A stretch of 34,575 bases of DNA from Cylindrospermum sp. FACHB-282 (GTDB lineage Bacteria > Cyanobacteriota > Cyanobacteriia > Cyanobacteriales > Nostocaceae), in the NCBI RefSeq assembly GCF_014697195.1, contig NZ_JACJRJ010000057.1:1-34575 (forward strand), read 5' to 3'. Below the pieces are notes generated by a model. That model saw only the letters and a list, made by a program, of their open reading frames with translations, ran no database searches and was not told the origin of the DNA. Both the position numbers and the translations under genes were made by a program. This document shows positions 31,480 through 34,575 of this stretch, in pieces (position 1 is the stretch's first letter; each line of letters starts with the position of its first letter).

Positions 31480-31962
31480 CTAAACTTCGTCCTGGCTAAC
31501 TAGCACCACAATAAAATCAGGATTGATCACATCGTCAGGAAGAAAAGGAGAGTCCGTTGGAAAAGCCTTAGTAGATAATTTAGTTTCGGTGCTGGCAGCG
31601 CGAACAGCTTTTGAGTAGCAATCAGAAAATATTTCTAAATAATAAGGTTTGAGGCTGGGGCTATCCTCTAATAAAGATTCAATTTGGTAATGCTGTTCCC
31701 AAATTGTACTCACCCAACTTGCAGAACGTCTTTCGGGTTGATATTGGTATTTGAGCAGGTGCATGAGTAAAACTATGAGTCGGTTTTTAAGTTCACGCCG
31801 TTTCTCCTTCCCCATGTCCTCTATTTCTTCAATCAGATGCTCAAAATCAAGTGATTCTAATTGGCGTGAGCGCAGTAACTTCGCTGTTGTCTCTAGCCAC
31901 AGACAGTAATCCTGGTCATAAAGATGATTGCTCAAGGATGTTGCTTGTAAGTTGGTAGTCAT
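31480..31962 (-). CDS. DUF29 domain protein
   Basis: A 160-residue protein with the DUF29 pattern: DYCLWLETTAKLLRSRQLESLDFEHLIEEIEDMGKEKRRELKNRL, then LLMHLLKYQYQPERRSASW. The family is alpha-helical, common and multi-copy in cyanobacteria, and of unknown function. The ATG at 31962 is natural. Its 3' end faces the Uma2 gene only 32 bases away. Confidence 0.9.
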   Translation of the reverse strand: MTTNLQATSLSNHLYDQDYCLWLETTAKLLRSRQLESLDFEHLIEEIEDMGKEKRRELKNRLIVLLMHLLKYQYQPERRSASWVSTIWEQHYQIESLLEDSPSLKPYYLEIFSDCYSKAVRAASTETKLSTKAFPTDSPFLPDDVINPDFIVVLVSQDEV

Positions 31963-32008
31963 AGCTGCATACCTTATCTATGCCATGTCCCTACCATATC
32001 GCAGTTAC

Positions 32009-32049
32009 CTAAAAACAAAAAACCGGGGAACTTATGCGCCACCCGGTTT
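32009..32049 (-). terminator. Rho-independent terminator of the aldolase gene
   Basis: On the minus strand AAACCGGG and CCCGGTTT (32042-32049 and 32020-32027) form a perfect 8-bp stem around a 14-base loop, followed by TTTTTTGTTTTT. It lies about 55 bases after the aldolase stop codon. Confidence 0.9.
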
Positions 32050-32103
32050 ATTTATTTCTGTAGGGACACAGCATTGCTATGCCCTATTTATTCTTGAGAA
32101 GAA

Positions 32104-33177
32104 TTAAACTTTAGCCGCAGCCTTAACCTTGAGTTCGCCCTTAGCATACTTAGCAGCGAAATCTTCGAGAGAAATCTGCTTAATCTTGCTGGCGTTACCA
32201 GCAGTACCAAATTGTACATAGCGCTCAGAACAAACCTTCTGCATATATACAATAGAAGGCTTGAGGAAGTGACGGGGGTCAAATTCTTCTGGTTTTTTAG
32301 CCAAAGCTTCCCGGACAGCAGCAGTGATAGCTAAACGGTTGTCGGTGTCGATGTTGACTTTACGCACACCGCTCTTGATACCTTTTTGAATTTCTTCAAC
32401 AGGTACGCCGTAGGTTTCAGGAATAGCACCACCAAATTGGTTGATTAGTGCCAACAAATCTTCAGGTACAGAAGAAGAACCGTGCATTACCAAGTGGGTG
32501 TTAGGTAGACGACGGTGAATTTCTTCAATGCGGCTGATTGCCAAAATTTCGCCAGTAGGCTTACGGGTAAACTTGTAAGCACCATGACTTGTGCCGATAG
32601 CCACAGCCAAAGCATCTACTTGGGTTGCTTCTACGAAGTCAACAGCTTCGTCGGGGTCAGTCAGCAATTGAGAATGGTCGAGAGTACCTTCAAAGCCGTG
32701 ACCATCTTCTGCTTCACCCGCACCAGTTTCTAGAGAACCCAAACAACCGAGTTCACCTTCAACGCTGACGCCCAAGGAGTGAGCTACATTCACCACTTCG
32801 CGGGTAACATTGACGTTGTACTCGAAGCTAGCGGGGGTCTTAGCATCAGCTTCTAGAGAACCATCCATCATCACGCTGGTGAAGTTGTTCTTAATTGCTG
32901 AGTAGCAGGTAGAAGGAGCATTCCCATGGTCTTGGTGCATGACAATGGGAATCTGAGGATAGGTTTCTACCGCTGCCAAAATCAGGTGACGCAGGAAGTT
33001 TTCTCCTGCATAATTACGAGCGCCGCGAGAAGCTTGTAAAATTACGGGGCTATCTGTCTCAGCCGCCGCCTTCATGATTGCCTGAATCTGCTCCAAGTTA
33101 TTGACGTTGAAAGCTGGGATGCCGTAACCGTTTTCAGCCGCGTGATCCAAGAGCAGCCGCAGTGGTACAAGCGCCAT
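32104..33177 (-). CDS. fbaA: Class II fructose-bisphosphate aldolase
   Basis: Interconverts fructose-1,6-bisphosphate with two triose phosphates in glycolysis and, in cyanobacteria, in the Calvin cycle, where it also handles sedoheptulose bisphosphate. The 357 residues show the zinc-binding HQDHGN motif, [20 protein letters not shown], and the C-terminal phosphate-binding [22 protein letters not shown] and [17 protein letters not shown] sits eight bases before the ATG, the strongest ribosome-binding site in the window, as expected for a highly expressed gene. A strong terminator follows. The symbol may also be given as fba or cbbA. Confidence 0.95.
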   Translation of the reverse strand: MALVPLRLLLDHAAENGYGIPAFNVNNLEQIQAIMKAAAETDSPVILQASRGARNYAGENFLRHLILAAVETYPQIPIVMHQDHGNAPSTCYSAIKNNFTSVMMDGSLEADAKTPASFEYNVNVTREVVNVAHSLGVSVEGELGCLGSLETGAGEAEDGHGFEGTLDHSQLLTDPDEAVDFVEATQVDALAVAIGTSHGAYKFTRKPTGEILAISRIEEIHRRLPNTHLVMHGSSSVPEDLLALINQFGGAIPETYGVPVEEIQKGIKSGVRKVNIDTDNRLAITAAVREALAKKPEEFDPRHFLKPSIVYMQKVCSERYVQFGTAGNASKIKQISLEDFAAKYAKGELKVKAAAKV

Positions 33178-33598
33178 AAATAGTCCTCCTAATTTGGGTG
33201 TCAGCTAGTCTGTGTGAGAGAAGCGTAATTTTTATCTTAATGTAATCGTTACGCTAATCTTAATATTTTTTTCAACTTATTAGGAAATTATAACTAGTAA
33301 TGGTGTTTATGTTGATAAACTTTGCGCTATTACTCATAAATCTACTCTATGCTTGCTAGATACTGCCGTATGGTATGCTACACTACATTTAAGGTCTTCG
33401 GTAGTCCTGGATGCTAGATAATTTTGGCGATCGCAAACAGCGGGCCGAGTGCCCATCAAACTTTTCACCTGAAAACCCCATCAAAATGCGATCGCACTGC
33501 GAAATCATCAAGAGTAGTCGAAATCATTGGGAAAATGAAATTCGCGCTTTTGACAAAGGTATTCAGCAAGCACTTAAACGATTGGGAAATTAATAATT
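33178..33598. other. Upstream region of the aldolase gene, with one weak small frame
   Basis: The first 200 bases are A+T rich and must hold the aldolase promoter; no clear box pair was picked. A 35-codon frame from the ATG at 33486 to 33593 ends HWENEIRAFDKGIQQALKRLGN and stops five bases before the next gene's ATG; it may be a small gene but has no recognisable family or ribosome-binding site. Confidence 0.4.
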
Positions 33599-33883
33599 AT
33601 GCAGATTCGCGATCGCCTTTGGCGGGGCGTAGCCCATCGCTCCCTTCCTGTTGCCAATTCTACTTTAAGCACATTGATTACTGAGTTAGGCTCAGAATGC
33701 CAAACTGTCACCGCTTTAATCTATCAGCTTCAGTCGCCTCACCTGAATGCTAGACAACAAGCTGAAATTCTGGCAGAATTGCTGGCTGCTACAATTCATT
33801 TGCATGTTCATTGCGGAGATGATTTTCAGTCGCTAATTGCCCAGGAGTTGGAAAATTTGCCGGATGATGACGAAAATGAATAA
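33599..33883 (+). CDS. Small hypothetical protein
   Basis: A 94-residue protein I do not recognise. The first 15 codons are made of a GCGATCGC-containing repeat (33608-33640) that looks like an inserted dispersed sequence. From residue 19 on the protein is helical (ANSTLSTLITELGSECQTVTALIYQLQSP), followed by LNARQQAEILAELLAATIHLHVHCGDDF and an acidic end. It may originally have started later. A small frame just upstream could be a partner. Nothing suggests a function. Confidence 0.5.
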   Translation: MQIRDRLWRGVAHRSLPVANSTLSTLITELGSECQTVTALIYQLQSPHLNARQQAEILAELLAATIHLHVHCGDDFQSLIAQELENLPDDDENE

Positions 33884-34067
33884 ATATCGCACTTAGAGCC
33901 AACAAAATGGCGATCTTAAGGCAGAGAAAATTGAGAAAATATGGCTCTCCCAGAGTGGTTATGGTAATTTAATAACAGAAAAGTCTAAAAATATTTATTA
34001 GATAAGGATTTTATCAATCTAAAAATCCCGATTTAATAAAAATATAGTTTTATTGTATTAAATCCCT

Positions 34068-34575
34068 TTGACCTCTCCCCGGTCTAAAGACACGGGGATT
34101 CTAAACTGATACTACGTGGTAGGCTGAAGCCGTACCACTTCGCTTTTTAGTTTTGGTTTCCCAGATACGAAATCTGGTAGCAAGGGTCAAAACTTGCCTA
34201 CAGACCTTGACTAGGACGAGTCCTAATTGTGTCTCTACCTTGCGAAGTATATTCGCTGCACCATTTAAATCAGCGTTAATAAATAGTCCTTTTCCTGTGC
34301 GGAACATACCGCGTTTTACTCGTTTTCCACTTGGTTTCCACCCTTCAGGTTTTGCGCCGAAAGTAGGTAGAAAATCACCATCTAAAAAACTAGTTTTACT
34401 GGTATAGGATTCTTCAGTTTCTACAAATTTGATGCCGTGGTACTCGCATAACTGTTTAACTCGTTTTTTGAGTTTGGCGGTTGGTATCTGCACAAATGAT
34501 TGCGTTGTTCTACCTAACTGCGCTTCTTGTCTTTGTCCCTGATTCCACCCAAATACCACTACACCAATTTGATGT
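34068..34575 (-). mobile_element. IS200/IS605-type TnpB element, right part (cut by window end)
   Basis: On the minus strand the tnpB frame is followed by GAATCCCC, a hairpin (CCCCG 34077-34081 with CGGGG 34093-34097 and an inner GTC/GAC pair), then GGTCAA ending near 34068. This is the standard right-end layout of cyanobacterial TnpB elements. The bases just beyond (34067 down to about 34050) would be the natural guide. The left end lies outside the window. Confidence 0.7.
34101..34575 (-). CDS. tnpB: TnpB RNA-guided nuclease, C-terminal part (5' end outside window)
   Basis: The frame is open to the window edge; the GTG at 34559 is internal. TnpB uses an omega RNA to cut DNA at the donor site and keep the transposon. 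The visible part has RuvC pieces: the Glu in VETEESYTSKTSFLDGD and the final Asp in FINADLNGAANILRK. The zinc ribbon (CxxC pairs) that normally lies between them is absent; instead there is LPTFGAKPEGWKPSGKRVKRG, a variant I recall in a cyanobacterial subgroup. RuvC I lies outside the window. Length beyond the edge cannot be judged. Confidence 0.85.
   Translation of the reverse strand, partial: HQIGVVVFGWNQGQRQEAQLGRTTQSFVQIPTAKLKKRVKQLCEYHGIKFVETEESYTSKTSFLDGDFLPTFGAKPEGWKPSGKRVKRGMFRTGKGLFINADLNGAANILRKVETQLGLVLVKVCRQVLTLATRFRIWETKTKKRSGTASAYHVVSV

Noticed and set aside
33424-33684. Overlapping plus-strand frame ahead of the small unknown gene
   Set aside because: It overlaps the better candidate frame and contains repeat sequence; the protein has no coherent composition.

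Overview
The window looks like chromosomal DNA of a filamentous, probably Nostocales, cyanobacterium. The evidence is the HIP1 octamer GCGATCGC scattered through it (for example 6246-6253 and 6512-6519), heptanucleotide tandem repeats between genes (2281-2333, 9076-9107), many palindromic dispersed repeats, and families typical of the group (DUF1995, HMA2/DUF5132, Uma2, DUF29, pentapeptide-repeat STAND proteins). The order dnaA - oriC - dnaN - moeA matches what I recall from Anabaena/Nostoc chromosomes. No rRNA or tRNA gene and no CRISPR array was seen.

Layout. 1-113 is the right end of an IS200/IS605-type (TnpB) transposon entering from the left. 110-1631 (minus) is a three-gene HMA2 / DUF5132 / HMA2 membrane cluster. 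1726-3621 (minus) holds peptide deformylase and an HtrA/Deg protease. 3791-7480 is the replication core: dnaA, an origin with nine perfect TTTTCCACA DnaA boxes, a small transposon remnant with a ribbon-helix-helix gene, and dnaN. moeA, a large secreted zinc metalloprotease, a DUF1995 protein (minus), and a nucleoside phosphorylase-like protein follow. A gene-free stretch with a MITE-like element (14699-14828) separates these from a minus-strand pair, cysteine desulfurase and an SDR-type protein.

17349-22193 (plus) carries a lipoprotein that combines phospholipase D, an EF-hand loop and a ComEA-like HhH domain, then ChaB, an AAC(6')-like acetyltransferase, an NDH-2-type dehydrogenase, and a HAD phosphatase. 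22440-28912 holds two tandem paralogous STAND (NACHT) NTPases with C-terminal pentapeptide-repeat sensors. They share a leader sequence, and repeats lie on both sides. The right end has MarC, a nitrilase-family amidase, Uma2, DUF29, class II fructose-bisphosphate aldolase with a clear terminator, a small unknown gene, and the 3' part of a minus-strand tnpB cut by the window edge.

How the genes relate. dnaA, oriC and dnaN form a functional replication-initiation unit. Most other genes are independent housekeeping functions. The accessory content worth attention is the tandem STAND pair (probable NTPase-based immune sensors), the PLD/EF-hand/HhH lipoprotein (a candidate surface nuclease), and the three TnpB-type transposon ends, one of which has lost its tnpB and lies between oriC and dnaN.
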